A stretch of DNA of 47,444 bases from Ktedonobacteria bacterium. Lineage in GTDB: Bacteria > Chloroflexota > Ktedonobacteria > Ktedonobacterales > JACDGC01. Positions 18,318 through 27,785 of the stretch are shown piece by piece. Made by a program: the position numbers and the translations under genes. How positions within the stretch are numbered: position 1 is the stretch's first letter; each line of letters starts with the position of its first letter. The stretch lies in NCBI GenBank assembly GCA_027459705.1, contig DAIDHM010000156.1, forward strand, positions 1-47,444, written 5' to 3'. Under the pieces are notes generated by a model, which saw nothing but the letters and a program-made list of their open reading frames with translations, had not been told where the DNA came from and did not search any database.

Positions 18318-21300
18318 TCAGCCAAGAGCGAGGAGATCACCATTCATGTTACCGATGTAGAGTTGGCCATTCGCAATGGTCGGTGCCGACCAGAAGAGCG
18401 AATTGGCATTCGTATCAGTGTATTTGTAGATGAGTCCCCCCGTCGCGGCGTTGTATATCGAAACGGTAGGCCCATGACTGGCTACAACAACACCATTTGC
18501 GGTAACTACCGCGCCAAGCACATGCCCATCGGTGAAGCAAACTTGCCACAAGAACGCGCCAGTCGAAGGATTCACCGCATTCAGAGTTCCTTTGCACGCG
18601 GTCCCATTGAGGGTAAAATCACCACCACCAATGAAGAGCGTGGACCCATCGAAGGAAGCTGGTGAGACACTCCCCCCGCCACAATCTGGGCAGCTACCCG
18701 CATTAGCGACATTGTCCGTCCAGAGTGGTGCCCAGGTTCCGGTAAATGTTGGGGTGACGCGGGTGAAGGCATAAAATTGACCATCCTTACTCGCCACGCC
18801 GACGAGAGGGGTGGTGACACCATTGACTGTGCCTGAGAACAGAGTTGGCGTATTACCAAAGTCTGCATCGCCCGCCACAGCCGCTAATGCGCTTGGGATC
18901 TGCCACGAGGCAATCTCTGCCATCGTCGAAGCGTTGACTGCGACGACCGCTTGCGCATATGGCTCGTTTGAGCAGGAGGAGATATTCCCGGTGGCAATAT
19001 AGATGACGTTGTTTGTCGTGTCGAGCGTGGGCGAACCCCAGAGTCCGCCACCAGTGCAGCCATTTTGGACGATATTGAAGGTCCCTTGGATGGCTCCAGT
19101 AGCTGCGTTGACGCTAAAGAGTTTCCCCTGGACGGTTGGGCAATCTCCAAACGAAGAGATGCCGATGTAGACATTCCCGCCTGAGACGGTCGGGGAATCC
19201 CAGATGAAATATCCCGAAGCGGTATTCCCAAGTAATGTGGACCACAACACCGCACCAGTCTGCGCGTTCAACGCGTATAGCTTGCCATCACCACCACCCG
19301 CGAAGATTGCGGCAGTGCCATTGACGCTACCATACGCAACTGAACCACCCACTCCAGCCGTAGGCGGCTGACAGGTAGCAACCGTTGTTTGGCCAACAAA
19401 CGTCGACCAGTAGGTATTTCCGCTGATGGTCGCCGCACGGACATAGCCATCCCACGATCCCCAGTAGACGCTACCGCTGGCAATAATCGGTTGCCCGCTG
19501 ATCCCTTGTGGTCCAGATCCGGTCCACTTCAGCGTAAGATTCGGGGCAGTGGTGACACCGATCTTCGTTTCGTTCGGGTTATTAAAAGTATGGTCTGGGC
19601 CAAAGCCATAGCTCGTCCAATCGCCAGCACTGGATGGAGCGGGGGTCGGCGGAATAATCGTCGCTGTCGCCGTCGGCGGAATCGAGGTTGCCGTCGGCGT
19701 GATCGTGCTGATCGTTCCTGAGATGGCGATGACGTGCAACTGGCCTGCCGTGACCGTAGCAGGCAGAGTTACACTCTGTGTAGTCTTACCTGCGGTTAAA
19801 GGAACCGAAGTAAAGAAGAGGTACGTTGAAACAGCTTCCTTCCCAGCAGTCCCGTCACGATAGGTCATGGTCGCGGCATAGGCGTCACTCGCAAGGATGA
19901 CCGACCGCCCGCCATTCAGTGTCCAATCGCTGAAAGCTAGCGTAAAGGTTTGGGTCGTGCCATCGGTATATGTGATGGTTGCGGTACCACTCGCTGGACC
20001 ATTGGTAGCCGATCCGAGAAAGGCTAACGTACCCGTAGTGGAAATTTGTATGGTTTGTCCCGCAGCCTGCCAGTTGTCATTTTGCCCTACGGCAATGGTA
20101 GGCCACGTGAACACGAACCCGTTGCTGATAGCTTGCACACCTGATGCAAAGCCCGCGGCACTTAGGGCCTCATTCGAATAGTTGTTGCCCCATGTGTCAT
20201 AGTTTCCTGATCCCGGCGTGGCATCTGGGGCTATACCCTCATTATTGGGTGCCGCAGATCCTGGAAGCGCGGTGGGGGTGATGACCGGGACCGTTGTCGC
20301 CGTCGGCACCGGGACCGTTGTCGCCGTAGCGGTTGGACCTTGAGTTGGAGTAGCTGTCGGGGTAGGTGTTGTACCGGTCGCACCAGAAACTGCCAGAACA
20401 TGGAGCTGCCCGGCCGAGACCGTCGAGGGGAGAGTCACACTACTTGTGGTTTTACCGGCAGTCAACGCGACCGAAGTAAAGAACACGTAGTTCGTCTCGG
20501 TGTTTTTGCCTGTTTTGGTGTTACGGTATGGCATGGTTGCGGCAATGGCATCGGCCGCATTGAGAACGGAACGTCCACCATTTAATGTCCAATCGCTGAA
20601 GGTAAGGGTAAAAGTCTGCGTCGTGCCATCGGTATACGTAACGATGGCGGTTCCACTGGAAGGACCATTCGTAGCAGAACCGAGAAAGGCGAGTGTTCCG
20701 GTCGTGCTGACAGCGATAACCTGACCAGCAGACTGCCAATTATCATTCTGTGAAATTGCCACATTCGGCCAATTGAAGGTATACCCATTGGTGGTGACGG
20801 GCGTCCCTGAGGCGAACCCATCAGTAGTCAAAGCGGCATCTGAGTAGGAATTACCCCACGTATCATAGTTTCCTGTACCTGGCGAGGTGTCTGGGGTAAT
20901 GCCATTATTGTTGAACACTGTTGAAGGTACTGTGCTTGTCGCGGTTGGGGTAAGCGCTGGGGCCGTCGTGGCCGTAGCTACCGGTGCGGTCGTGGCCGTG
21001 GCTGCAGGTGCGGTCGTAGCCGTCGGCGTTGCCGGTGCGGGATTCCCAGACACCGCGAACACGTGTAATTGCCCGGCTGTTATGGTTGAGGGCAGTGTTA
21101 CGCTTTGCGTGGTCTTACCGGTAGCCAATGTTACCGTAGTGAGGAAAACATAGATGTTCTCGGTATGGGTACCATTTGTTGAAGTATTGCGGTAGGTCGT
21201 TTTGGCGACAATCGTATTGGATGGCAGTACGGTTGATTTGCCACCATTCAATGTCCAGTCGCTGAACGTAAGGGAAAAAGCTTGCGTCGTCCCATCAGTA

Positions 21301-21725
21301 TAGGTGATGGTAGCGGTCCCTGAAGATGGACCGTTAGAAGCGGCGCCTAACAAGGCCATGGTACCAGTGACCGCAAGCGGAATGACCTGGCCAGCAGCCT
21401 GCCAGTTATCATTCGTTCCTGGAGCCACTGTCGGCCAAGCGAAGACGTAACCGTTCGTACTCACCTGCGTACCAGAGGCATAGCCACTGAGAGTGAGAGC
21501 ATTGTTTGAATAGCTGTTGCCCCAGGTGTCAAAGTTACCTTTGGCGGAATTCCCATCAATGGTAATGCCATTATTGTTGTATGGCACAGGTGGGATCGTC
21601 GCGACTTGCGCTTGAGCGACAGGCGCATGGCCATGGGCAAAGGAAAGAGTCAGAAAGAAGATGAGTAAGAGAATAACGACCTGGGCGATCGCGATCCGTA
21701 GTGCGATGCGTCGATTGCGTGACAT
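18318..21725 (-). CDS. Exported protein with three beta-sandwich modules, Pro/Thr linkers and a C-terminal PQQ-like propeller
   Basis: 1135 residues. A signal segment (~residues 8-30, ending near HGHAPVAQAQ) is followed by three modules of ~165-180 residues that share NNNGI, NFDTWGNSYS, SGTATITYTDGTTQ, FSDWTLNGG and TAGQLHV. Related modules occur at the ends of actinobacterial secreted glycoside hydrolases, where they are thought to be accessory; that link is from memory. Linkers are Pro/Thr/Ala-rich like those of secreted polysaccharide-acting enzymes. Residues ~700-1135 are a PQQ-type propeller with ALNAQTGAVLWSTLLG. No enzyme active site is recognised. GGGAG precedes the start. Closest relative in the window is the 22064-25201 gene. 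Confidence 0.85.
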   Translation of the reverse strand: MSRNRRIALRIAIAQVVILLLIFFLTLSFAHGHAPVAQAQVATIPPVPYNNNGITIDGNSAKGNFDTWGNSYSNNALTLSGYASGTQVSTNGYVFAWPTVAPGTNDNWQAAGQVIPLAVTGTMALLGAASNGPSSGTATITYTDGTTQAFSLTFSDWTLNGGKSTVLPSNTIVAKTTYRNTSTNGTHTENIYVFLTTVTLATGKTTQSVTLPSTITAGQLHVFAVSGNPAPATPTATTAPAATATTAPVATATTAPALTPTATSTVPSTVFNNNGITPDTSPGTGNYDTWGNSYSDAALTTDGFASGTPVTTNGYTFNWPNVAISQNDNWQSAGQVIAVSTTGTLAFLGSATNGPSSGTAIVTYTDGTTQTFTLTFSDWTLNGGRSVLNAADAIAATMPYRNTKTGKNTETNYVFFTSVALTAGKTTSSVTLPSTVSAGQLHVLAVSGATGTTPTPTATPTQGPTATATTVPVPTATTVPVITPTALPGSAAPNNEGIAPDATPGSGNYDTWGNNYSNEALSAAGFASGVQAISNGFVFTWPTIAVGQNDNWQAAGQTIQISTTGTLAFLGSATNGPASGTATITYTDGTTQTFTLAFSDWTLNGGRSVILASDAYAATMTYRDGTAGKEAVSTYLFFTSVPLTAGKTTQSVTLPATVTAGQLHVIAISGTISTITPTATSIPPTATATIIPPTPAPSSAGDWTSYGFGPDHTFNNPNETKIGVTTAPNLTLKWTGSGPQGISGQPIIASGSVYWGSWDGYVRAATISGNTYWSTFVGQTTVATCQPPTAGVGGSVAYGSVNGTAAIFAGGGDGKLYALNAQTGAVLWSTLLGNTASGYFIWDSPTVSGGNVYIGISSFGDCPTVQGKLFSVNAATGAIQGTFNIVQNGCTGGGLWGSPTLDTTNNVIYIATGNISSCSNEPYAQAVVAVNASTMAEIASWQIPSALAAVAGDADFGNTPTLFSGTVNGVTTPLVGVASKDGQFYAFTRVTPTFTGTWAPLWTDNVANAGSCPDCGGGSVSPASFDGSTLFIGGGDFTLNGTACKGTLNAVNPSTGAFLWQVCFTDGHVLGAVVTANGVVVASHGPTVSIYNAATGGLIYKYTDTNANSLFWSAPTIANGQLYIGNMNGDLLALG

Positions 21726-21766
21726 TCCGTTTCTCCCAGCAGAATCATCGTCTCTTGAAAACTGAG

Positions 21767-21782
21767 GTTACATCACTGTAAC
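21767..21782. promoter_or_regulatory. Short palindrome upstream of the 18318-21725 gene
   Basis: GTTACA-TCAC-TGTAAC, exact six-base arms, ~42 bases upstream of the start codon. Placement fits an operator, but no regulator is identified. Confidence 0.35.
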
Positions 21783-21977
21783 ATCCCTCGACATTGTGAA
21801 ACACAAGAGGCGTGAAATGAATACCAGGGTTGATGATAACATCACCACACAATAAGTGCAAGGATTCTCCACATATTTCCAATATGATAAAAAATATTCG
21901 ATTCAATAATAATAATTTAATGAAAATAACATGTGAAATTTATCATGAAATAAAATCCACCAACCATCATCGTAGAA

Positions 21978-22015
21978 CGACATGGCGCACCAGGTTAGCC
22001 TGGTGCGCCATGTCG
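21978..22015 (-). terminator. Perfect 17-bp hairpin after the 22064-25201 gene
   Basis: The arm 21978-21994 (starting CGACATGGCGCACC) is the exact inverse of 21999-22015, with a TTAG loop. It lies 49 bases after the stop codon on the minus strand. No U-tract follows. Confidence 0.7.
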
Positions 22016-22063
22016 CCCTCTTGATTCCCGGGGCGTACTTAAAATGATCGGGTTATACCCCGG

Positions 22064-25000
22064 TCATCCAAAAATGTAGATCGTGCCATCCATATTTGCC
22101 GCATAGACCCGACCATTTGCCATGGTGATCGCACCGTAGAAGGCCGCATTCGTTGCGGGGTCGGTAAAATGGAAGAGGATAGCGCCGGTTGCAGCATTGT
22201 GCAAGGTGATCGTTGGACCATGACCAACAGCGACGACACCATTCGCCAACGTGGTCGCGCCCAGAATGGGGCCATCTGTGAAAAATTGCCGCCAAATGAA
22301 CGCCCCGGTCGCCGGATTGATCGCCTCAAGCACACTGGCATAGGTGACGCCATTCACGGTGATCCTGCCGCCGCCGACATAGAGAGTCTGGCCATCGAAT
22401 GCGGCCGGCGAGACGCTGCCAGAATCACAATCGGGACAATCTCCGGGGTCAGAGACGGTCGCGTTCCAGACAGGAGTCCAGGTACCTGTAAAATTCGTCG
22501 TCACACGCTGAAATGCGGAGAATTGCCCATCTTTACTGGTCACACCGACCATGGGAACCACTTGACCGTTGATGGTTGCGGAAAATAAGGTGGCAGTATT
22601 ACCAAAATCTGCATCGCCGGTAGCATCCGCGAGACTCAAGGGTATCTGCCAGGTCGCGATAGGTTGCATGGTAGCGGCATTGACCGCAACCACCGCTTGT
22701 GCATATGGCTCGTAGGAGCAGGAGAGAAGATTGCCCGTCGCAATATAGATGACACCGGCCGCAGTATCAATCGTAGGCGTACCCCATTGGCCGCCACCAG
22801 TACAGCCCTGTGGCACGATGTTAAAGACACCTTGGACAGCGCCAGTTGCCCAATCAAGTTTGTTGAGCGTCCCTGGAATGTTTGGACAGTCTCCGTAAGA
22901 GGAGACACCGATGTAGACGCTACCATTGTAGACTTCAGGCGAATCCCAGATGTAATAGCCCGTATTCGTATCGCCAAGCAGTGTGGACCAGATCACTGCA
23001 CCAGTGTTCGCGTTGAGGGCGTACATCCAACCATTCCCGCCAGCGATATAAATCGTCGGAATGCCATTGACCACGGCGTACGTTGGCGTACCACCGATAC
23101 CGGCAATGGCAGGAACGCAGGTTGGAATATTCAGTTGCCCAATGAAGATTGACCAGAGCAACTTTCCAGCAGGTGTAGCGGCACGGAAGTACCCATCCCA
23201 GGAACCATAATACAGGTTCCCATTGAACGTTGCCACTTGCCCACTGATACCAGTCACGAAGTTGTTGCCCTGTGTCTGCACATCTGGGATAGAAGTAATC
23301 AAGCTAAGATTTGGTGCTGAAGCAACACTTATGGACGTTTCCTGCGTGTTGTTAAAGTCGTGCGCCAGATCATAGCCGTACATGCTCCAGTTCGTCACTG
23401 GTGCAGGGGCTTTTCCTTGAGCGACAGCAAAGACGTGTAATTGCCCTGCTGTCACGGTTGTTGGTAGCGTCACGCTTGCGGTCGTTTTGCCGGCGGTAAG
23501 TGTCACCGTCGACATGAAGACATAGTTCTGGACATTATTTTTCCCGGAGCCATTATCGCGATAGGGAAGCGTCACAGCGATGCTGTCCGCCGTCAAAACA
23601 TTCGCGGTCCCTCCGTTAAGGGTCCAGTCGCTAAATGCCAGATTAAACTGCTGGGTAGAACCATCAGTATAGGTAATCGTCGCAGTCCCAGACGACGGTC
23701 CATTGGAAGCAGCACCAAGAAATGCCAAGGTTCCAGTCGCAGTGACTGGTATTGTTTGCCCTGCCGCTTGCCAGTTATTGTTCTGTCCCGATATGATGGT
23801 TGGCCAGGAAAATACTGTTCCATTGACTGTGACATTCGATCCAGAAGCAAATCCTGCTGCCGTTAAGGCATCATTGGAGTATGAAGTACCCCAGGTATCA
23901 AAGTTGCCCGATCCTGGCGCGCTATCTGGCACAATGCCGTCATTGCTGAATGTCGTTTTCGGTGCTGCTCCTTGCGCAACCGCGAAGACATGCAATTGTC
24001 CAGATGTGACATTAGTTGGCAATGTTACACTCTGTGTTGTCTTTCCTACCGCCAGGGTTGTTGCGGTATAAAAGATATAGGTTTTGGTATTTTGCTTACC
24101 AGCACCATTGTCGCGATAAGGCAGGGTCACTGCGATACTGTCTGCGGGTACCACGGTGGCACCTCCGCCATTCAGCGTCCAGTCACTAAAGGCTAAGGTG
24201 AAAGCTTGTGTCGAACCATCAGTGTAGGTAATTGTTGCCGTGCCTGCGGATGGACCATTCGATGCAGCCCCCAGCAACGCCAGAGTCCCAGTCGCCGTAA
24301 CTGGTACAACCTCACCGTTTGCCACCCAGTTGTCATTCTGGCCTACAGTGACGGTTGGCCAGTTAAAGGTCGCTCCGTTGACCTGTACGGTGCCACCCGA
24401 AGCAAATCCTGCGGTAGTCAAGGCATCATTGGAATATGAGGTACCCCAGGTATCAAAATTACCTGAGCCTGGCGAGCTATCTGGAACGATGCCCTCATTG
24501 GTATAGGTCGTCTTCTGCGCTGCGCCAGCCGCCACCGCGAAGACATGTAATTGGCCTGCCGACACTGTGGTTGGCAAGGTCACGCTCTGTGCGGTCTTGC
24601 CAGCTGGAAGTGGCAGCGAAGTGAAGAAAACATACGTTTTTACATTGTCTTTGCCAGAGCCATTATCGCGATATGGTAGTGTCGCGGCAATTGTATTGGT
24701 GGTGAGAACATTGGTTGTGCCACCGTTCAGCGTCCAGTCGCTGAACGTAAGGGTGAAGTTTTGCGTCGTGCCGTCGGTATATGTGACAATTGCTGTCCCC
24801 TGTGAGGGTCCATTCGATGCCGCGCCAAGGAACGCGATTGAACCCGTGGAGGTTATAGGGATGACCTGTCCAGATGCCTGCCAATTATCAGGAGTCCCCG
24901 CGGCGACTGTTGGCCATTGGAAAGTGACACCATTACTGGTTACTGTATTTCCCGACACAAAACCAGAGGCGGCCAGTGCGTCGTTCGAATAGCTCGTTCC

Positions 25001-25201
25001 CCACGTATCGAAGTTCCCTGCTCCTGGGGTTGTGTCTGGTACAATACCATTGTTGTTGAACGCAGGTGTCGTGGCATTTAACCCAAAACGGACGTGCGAT
25101 TGCGGCGTTGCGGAGGTCACCGCGTTGGCGAAGAACAATACCACCAGCACCATGCAGGTCCCAGTATACCAGACTGGGAGCAAAAATCGGCGAACCTTCA
25201 T
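22064..25201 (-). CDS. Exported protein with three beta-sandwich modules and a PQQ-like propeller
   Basis: 1045 residues. A signal segment (LLPVWYTGTCMVLVVLFFA) is followed by three modules (~residues 48-225, 230-410, 415-600) with the same marks as the neighbour: NFDTWGTSYSNDAL, FSDWTLNGG and SAGQLHVFAVA. They are joined directly, without Pro/Thr linkers. Residues ~605-1045 are a propeller with WSMYGYD, YYGSWDGY, YALNTGA-type repeats and paired cysteines. It is a paralogue of the 18318-21725 protein by tandem duplication. GGGAG precedes the ATG. Likely surface-exposed or secreted; substrate or partner unknown. Confidence 0.86.
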   Translation of the reverse strand: MKVRRFLLPVWYTGTCMVLVVLFFANAVTSATPQSHVRFGLNATTPAFNNNGIVPDTTPGAGNFDTWGTSYSNDALAASGFVSGNTVTSNGVTFQWPTVAAGTPDNWQASGQVIPITSTGSIAFLGAASNGPSQGTAIVTYTDGTTQNFTLTFSDWTLNGGTTNVLTTNTIAATLPYRDNGSGKDNVKTYVFFTSLPLPAGKTAQSVTLPTTVSAGQLHVFAVAAGAAQKTTYTNEGIVPDSSPGSGNFDTWGTSYSNDALTTAGFASGGTVQVNGATFNWPTVTVGQNDNWVANGEVVPVTATGTLALLGAASNGPSAGTATITYTDGSTQAFTLAFSDWTLNGGGATVVPADSIAVTLPYRDNGAGKQNTKTYIFYTATTLAVGKTTQSVTLPTNVTSGQLHVFAVAQGAAPKTTFSNDGIVPDSAPGSGNFDTWGTSYSNDALTAAGFASGSNVTVNGTVFSWPTIISGQNNNWQAAGQTIPVTATGTLAFLGAASNGPSSGTATITYTDGSTQQFNLAFSDWTLNGGTANVLTADSIAVTLPYRDNGSGKNNVQNYVFMSTVTLTAGKTTASVTLPTTVTAGQLHVFAVAQGKAPAPVTNWSMYGYDLAHDFNNTQETSISVASAPNLSLITSIPDVQTQGNNFVTGISGQVATFNGNLYYGSWDGYFRAATPAGKLLWSIFIGQLNIPTCVPAIAGIGGTPTYAVVNGIPTIYIAGGNGWMYALNANTGAVIWSTLLGDTNTGYYIWDSPEVYNGSVYIGVSSYGDCPNIPGTLNKLDWATGAVQGVFNIVPQGCTGGGQWGTPTIDTAAGVIYIATGNLLSCSYEPYAQAVVAVNAATMQPIATWQIPLSLADATGDADFGNTATLFSATINGQVVPMVGVTSKDGQFSAFQRVTTNFTGTWTPVWNATVSDPGDCPDCDSGSVSPAAFDGQTLYVGGGRITVNGVTYASVLEAINPATGAFIWRQFFTDGPILGATTLANGVVAVGHGPTITLHNAATGAILFHFTDPATNAAFYGAITMANGRVYAANMDGTIYIFG

Positions 25202-25294
25202 GAGTCTCCCACCACGGATTGATCGATTTGAGTGCGGAACTGCAGCGTCACGCGAGGAATATGAAACCAGCCATGTGCCTGGATGGTTCTATGC

Positions 25295-25324
25295 TTTATA
25301 TTATACGTTAGTAGTCCGACTCAA
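25295..25324 (-). promoter_or_regulatory. Promoter of the 22064-25201 gene
   Basis: Minus-strand TTGAGT (25319-25324), 18 bases, TATAAA (25295-25300); a TATAAT overlaps the spacer. About 95 bases upstream of the start codon. Confidence 0.55.
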
Positions 25325-25388
25325 GTAACTCGCGCGCTATGAGTACTAGGCTGCACTTCCTCAAAAAGGTGCGAAAGGATGCTCACCC

Positions 25389-25523
25389 ATGGCAAATCAC
25401 AAACCAGTCGGTTTCAGCGCAATGGAACGGACGCTCCTGGTCCTCTTCGCCGTATTCCTGCTCTTGAATTTCCTTGAAAGCCGCCGTTCGCGCGCCAAGC
25501 ACCAGATGCCCGCGAATGCCTGA
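25389..25523 (+). CDS. Small membrane protein (44 residues)
   Basis: An ATG preceded by AAAGGA with nine-base spacing opens a 44-codon frame. Residues ~15-28 are strongly hydrophobic (LLVLFAVFLLLNFL), followed by a basic stretch (ESRRSRAK), which predicts a single-pass protein with a cytoplasmic C-terminus. It lies upstream of the kinase gene, on the same strand. I recognise no family. The combination of ribosome site, membrane segment and positive-inside tail supports a real gene, but the size makes chance possible. Confidence 0.5.
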   Translation: MANHKPVGFSAMERTLLVLFAVFLLLNFLESRRSRAKHQMPANA

Positions 25524-25579
25524 GCAGTATCCGACAGAGGACGCAATTGCCAGACATCGGTCCTGCTTTTGCGTCTGTG

Positions 25580-25609
25580 TTTCACCGGTGATGCACCGAG
25601 CAGTATACT
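25580..25609 (+). promoter_or_regulatory. Candidate promoter of the kinase gene
   Basis: TTTCAC (25580-25585), 18 bases, TATACT (25604-25609), 46 bases upstream of the kinase start. Confidence 0.45.
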
Positions 25610-25654
25610 GAGCAATGAGACCAAGGAAATACGCATCACGCGTCAGGCGGTCCT

Positions 25655-26701
25655 ATGGAAGCACGGAAGCGCGATCCTATTATCATTGCTGGCCGCTATG
25701 AGGTGATTGACCTCATTGCCGCCGGTGGGATGGCGGCTGTCTATCGTGGCTGGGATTACCATATTCCGCGCTACGTGGCGATCAAAGCGCTGCGTCTGAC
25801 GCCAGAACAATCAACAACATCGCATGGATCTGGCAACCTGGTACCTCCGGAAGATCCGTTAGCAAGCCAGCGATTTCGACGTGAGGCCCAGGCTGCTGCT
25901 GGAATCGCGCATCCCAATGTCGTGACGATCTACGACTTCATCGAAGAGCCTCACGCGCAATATTTGATCATGGAATTCGTCGATGGGACGAACCTGAAAC
26001 ATGTCATCGCGGATCATGGCACATTAAGCGTAGTTCGCACGTTAGCAATAACCGAGCAGATCTGCGCAGCCCTGGCGGCGGCTCATGCACGCGGCATGGT
26101 GCATCGCGATATCAAACCACAGAATATCCTGTTAACACCAGACGGTCGCGCGCGCCTGACTGATTTCGGTATCGTGCGATTGACAGATGTCGCCGGGCTC
26201 ACCAACAGTGGGATTGTCCTTGGGACGGCTGATTATCTATCACCAGAGCAAGCATATGGTGAGCAATTAGGCCCAGCTTCCGATCTCTATTCATTAGGCA
26301 TCGTGATGTATGAAATGTTTACCGGGGTGCCACCATTCACCGGAGCGAACCCCGTCTCTGTGGCGATGCGGCATGCCACGGAACAGGTACCTTCACCGCG
26401 TGCTTTGAATCCCAACATCCCCGCGGCAGTCGAAGCGGCATGGCGCGTCGCGGTGGCCAAGGAGCCGCGCAAACGCTATCGCACCGCGATAGCGATGGCC
26501 CGCGCACTCCGAAAATGCCGCTTGGAGTTGCGCCGTCCTTTGCAATTCCCCGCCATCGGTGAGGGATCGATTCCCAACAGCTGGTCCGCCGCAAGTGATG
26601 CATCAAACTATAGTGGCGATGTAGTAAGTTCATTCTCCGCGGAACCTGCGCCAGCACGCTTCTCGTTCCGCCGCTGGCTCACCCGGAGGCTTGATGAGTG
26701 A
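25655..26701 (+). CDS. Serine/threonine protein kinase, PknB-type, cytoplasmic
   Basis: A Hanks-type kinase of 348 residues. Visible in order: glycine loop AAGGMAAVY, ATP lysine in VAIKAL, C-helix Glu in FRREAQ, catalytic loop HRDIKPQNIL, DFG, activation segment ending in SPEQA, and DLYSLGIVMYEM. All catalytic residues are present. An insertion of ~20 residues follows the ATP lysine. The ~60-residue C-terminal tail ends in a basic stretch (RRWLTRRLDE) and has no membrane segment or PASTA repeats, so there is no built-in extracellular sensor. A nearby small membrane protein lies upstream. Target unknown. The ribosome site is weak. The 3' end forms part of a hairpin. Confidence 0.93.
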   Translation: MEARKRDPIIIAGRYEVIDLIAAGGMAAVYRGWDYHIPRYVAIKALRLTPEQSTTSHGSGNLVPPEDPLASQRFRREAQAAAGIAHPNVVTIYDFIEEPHAQYLIMEFVDGTNLKHVIADHGTLSVVRTLAITEQICAALAAAHARGMVHRDIKPQNILLTPDGRARLTDFGIVRLTDVAGLTNSGIVLGTADYLSPEQAYGEQLGPASDLYSLGIVMYEMFTGVPPFTGANPVSVAMRHATEQVPSPRALNPNIPAAVEAAWRVAVAKEPRKRYRTAIAMARALRKCRLELRRPLQFPAIGEGSIPNSWSAASDASNYSGDVVSSFSAEPAPARFSFRRWLTRRLDE

Positions 26702-26709
26702 GCCAGCGG
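26671..26709. terminator. Hairpin overlapping the 3' end of the kinase gene
   Basis: CCGCTGGCTCAC (26671-26682) and its exact inverse (26698-26709) flank a 15-base loop; the kinase stop codon lies at the edge of the right arm. It separates the kinase from the convergent reductase gene. No U-tract. Confidence 0.6.
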
Positions 26710-26766
26710 TTCTGGCATCCGAAGCGCTCTCCTGCCCGCTGCGACCCGGTCAGTTGACCTGGGCAA

Positions 26767-27177
26767 CTATGGGTGGACGCGCTCCAGAATCACGACCGGG
26801 ATCTGGCGGGTGGTCTTCCGCTGATATTCGGCGAAGAAAGGTAACTCTGTAGCAATTTTATCGTAGAGCCGATCCCGCTCCGCACCAACGGCGATCGTGG
26901 CCCGGGCTTGATAGCTTTCCGTGCCTTGTTCGACCGTCACCAGCGGATTGGCGACCAGGTTATGATACCAGTCAGGATTTGTTGGGGCGCCACCCTTACT
27001 TGCTACCACAATGACCCTATCGCCATCCTGGGTATATGCTAACGGGGTGGTGAATGGTTTGCCGGATTTCGCTCCGGTCGTGGTCAAAAGGATAAGCGCC
27101 ATCGCTCCCTCGACTTTGCCACCGGTGGCACGAAATGATGCGATGACTGCTTGATTACGATCATTTGGATTGCTCAT
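26767..27177 (-). CDS. Nitroreductase family deazaflavin (F420)-dependent oxidoreductase
   Basis: A 136-residue split-barrel protein of the Ddn-like family (PF04075 type), which uses reduced F420 to reduce nitro or unsaturated substrates. Marks are LLTTTGAKSGKPFTTPL, VVASKGGAPTNPDWYHNLVANP and the C-terminal RQIPVVILE. GAGGAGAG precedes the start. It implies that the organism makes F420, consistent with some Chloroflexota and Actinobacteria. Substrate unknown. It may be the third gene after fmdB-dtd, 166 bases downstream of dtd on the same strand. Confidence 0.85.
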   Translation of the reverse strand: MSNPNDRNQAVIASFRATGGKVEGAMALILLTTTGAKSGKPFTTPLAYTQDGDRVIVVASKGGAPTNPDWYHNLVANPLVTVEQGTESYQARATIAVGAERDRLYDKIATELPFFAEYQRKTTRQIPVVILERVHP

Positions 27178-27343
27178 GCTCTCTCCTCATTTTGCTTGGG
27201 CCGGTATTCCCCATGGATGGGATGACCTGGTCCCGTACTGTTCCCAGGCCATTGATACGCGCTCACATGTACAAAGTACATCCCCCTGATCTCATAGCAA
27301 AAGTTTTTCCATACGACAATAGTGCATTTGGGGAGGGAAAGTA

Positions 27344-27781
27344 TCACATGTCGAGGCAGAGCGTCACCGGGCCATCATTGACGAGAGTGACATACATATG
27401 AGCGCCAAATTGACCAGTCGCCACCCGCAATCCGCATGACCGCAGCGTTTCGACCACACAATCAACAACTGGAGCAGCAATCGCCGGAGGCGCGGCATCG
27501 ATAAAGCTGGGCCGTCGACCATGCGAAGTGTCAGCAAGTAGGGTAAATTGGCTGACAACGAGTATCTCAGCCCCGCAATCCAGCGCGCTGAGGTTCATCT
27601 TGCCGGCGGAATCTTCGAAGATGCGCAGTCGCGCGATTTTTTGCGCCATTGCGGCCGCGGTGTTTGGCGTATCATGCAAGCCAACCCCGACCAGTAACAA
27701 GACGCCACGGTCGATAGCGCCTATGATGGCCTCATCGACCGTGACGCTGGCTCGCGTGACGCGCTGGAGAACCACGCGCAT
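27344..27781 (-). CDS. dtd: D-aminoacyl-tRNA deacylase
   Basis: Removes D-amino acids (and glycine from tRNA-Ala) from mischarged tRNAs. The start at 27781 gives the conserved [13 protein letters not shown]; the family marks [15 protein letters not shown] and the C-terminal GQFGAHM with NDGPVT (cis-proline partner motif region) are intact. At 145 residues it is standard length. It starts four bases after the FmdB-family stop, so the two are cotranscribed. Confidence 0.94.
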   Translation of the reverse strand: MRVVLQRVTRASVTVDEAIIGAIDRGVLLLVGVGLHDTPNTAAAMAQKIARLRIFEDSAGKMNLSALDCGAEILVVSQFTLLADTSHGRRPSFIDAAPPAIAAPVVDCVVETLRSCGLRVATGQFGAHMYVTLVNDGPVTLCLDM

Positions 27782-27785
27782 GCCA

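Larger units (their letters stand above)
21726..22063. other. AT-rich intergenic region between two paralogues
   Basis: About 340 bases, unusually AT-rich around 21880-21960, with no credible gene. It holds the upstream region of the 21725 gene and the terminator of the 22064 gene. Confidence 0.4.

Noticed and set aside
12155-25201. CRISPR-like periodic repeats
   Set aside because: The periodicity comes from protein modules of ~165-196 codons, not from short direct repeats with unique spacers.
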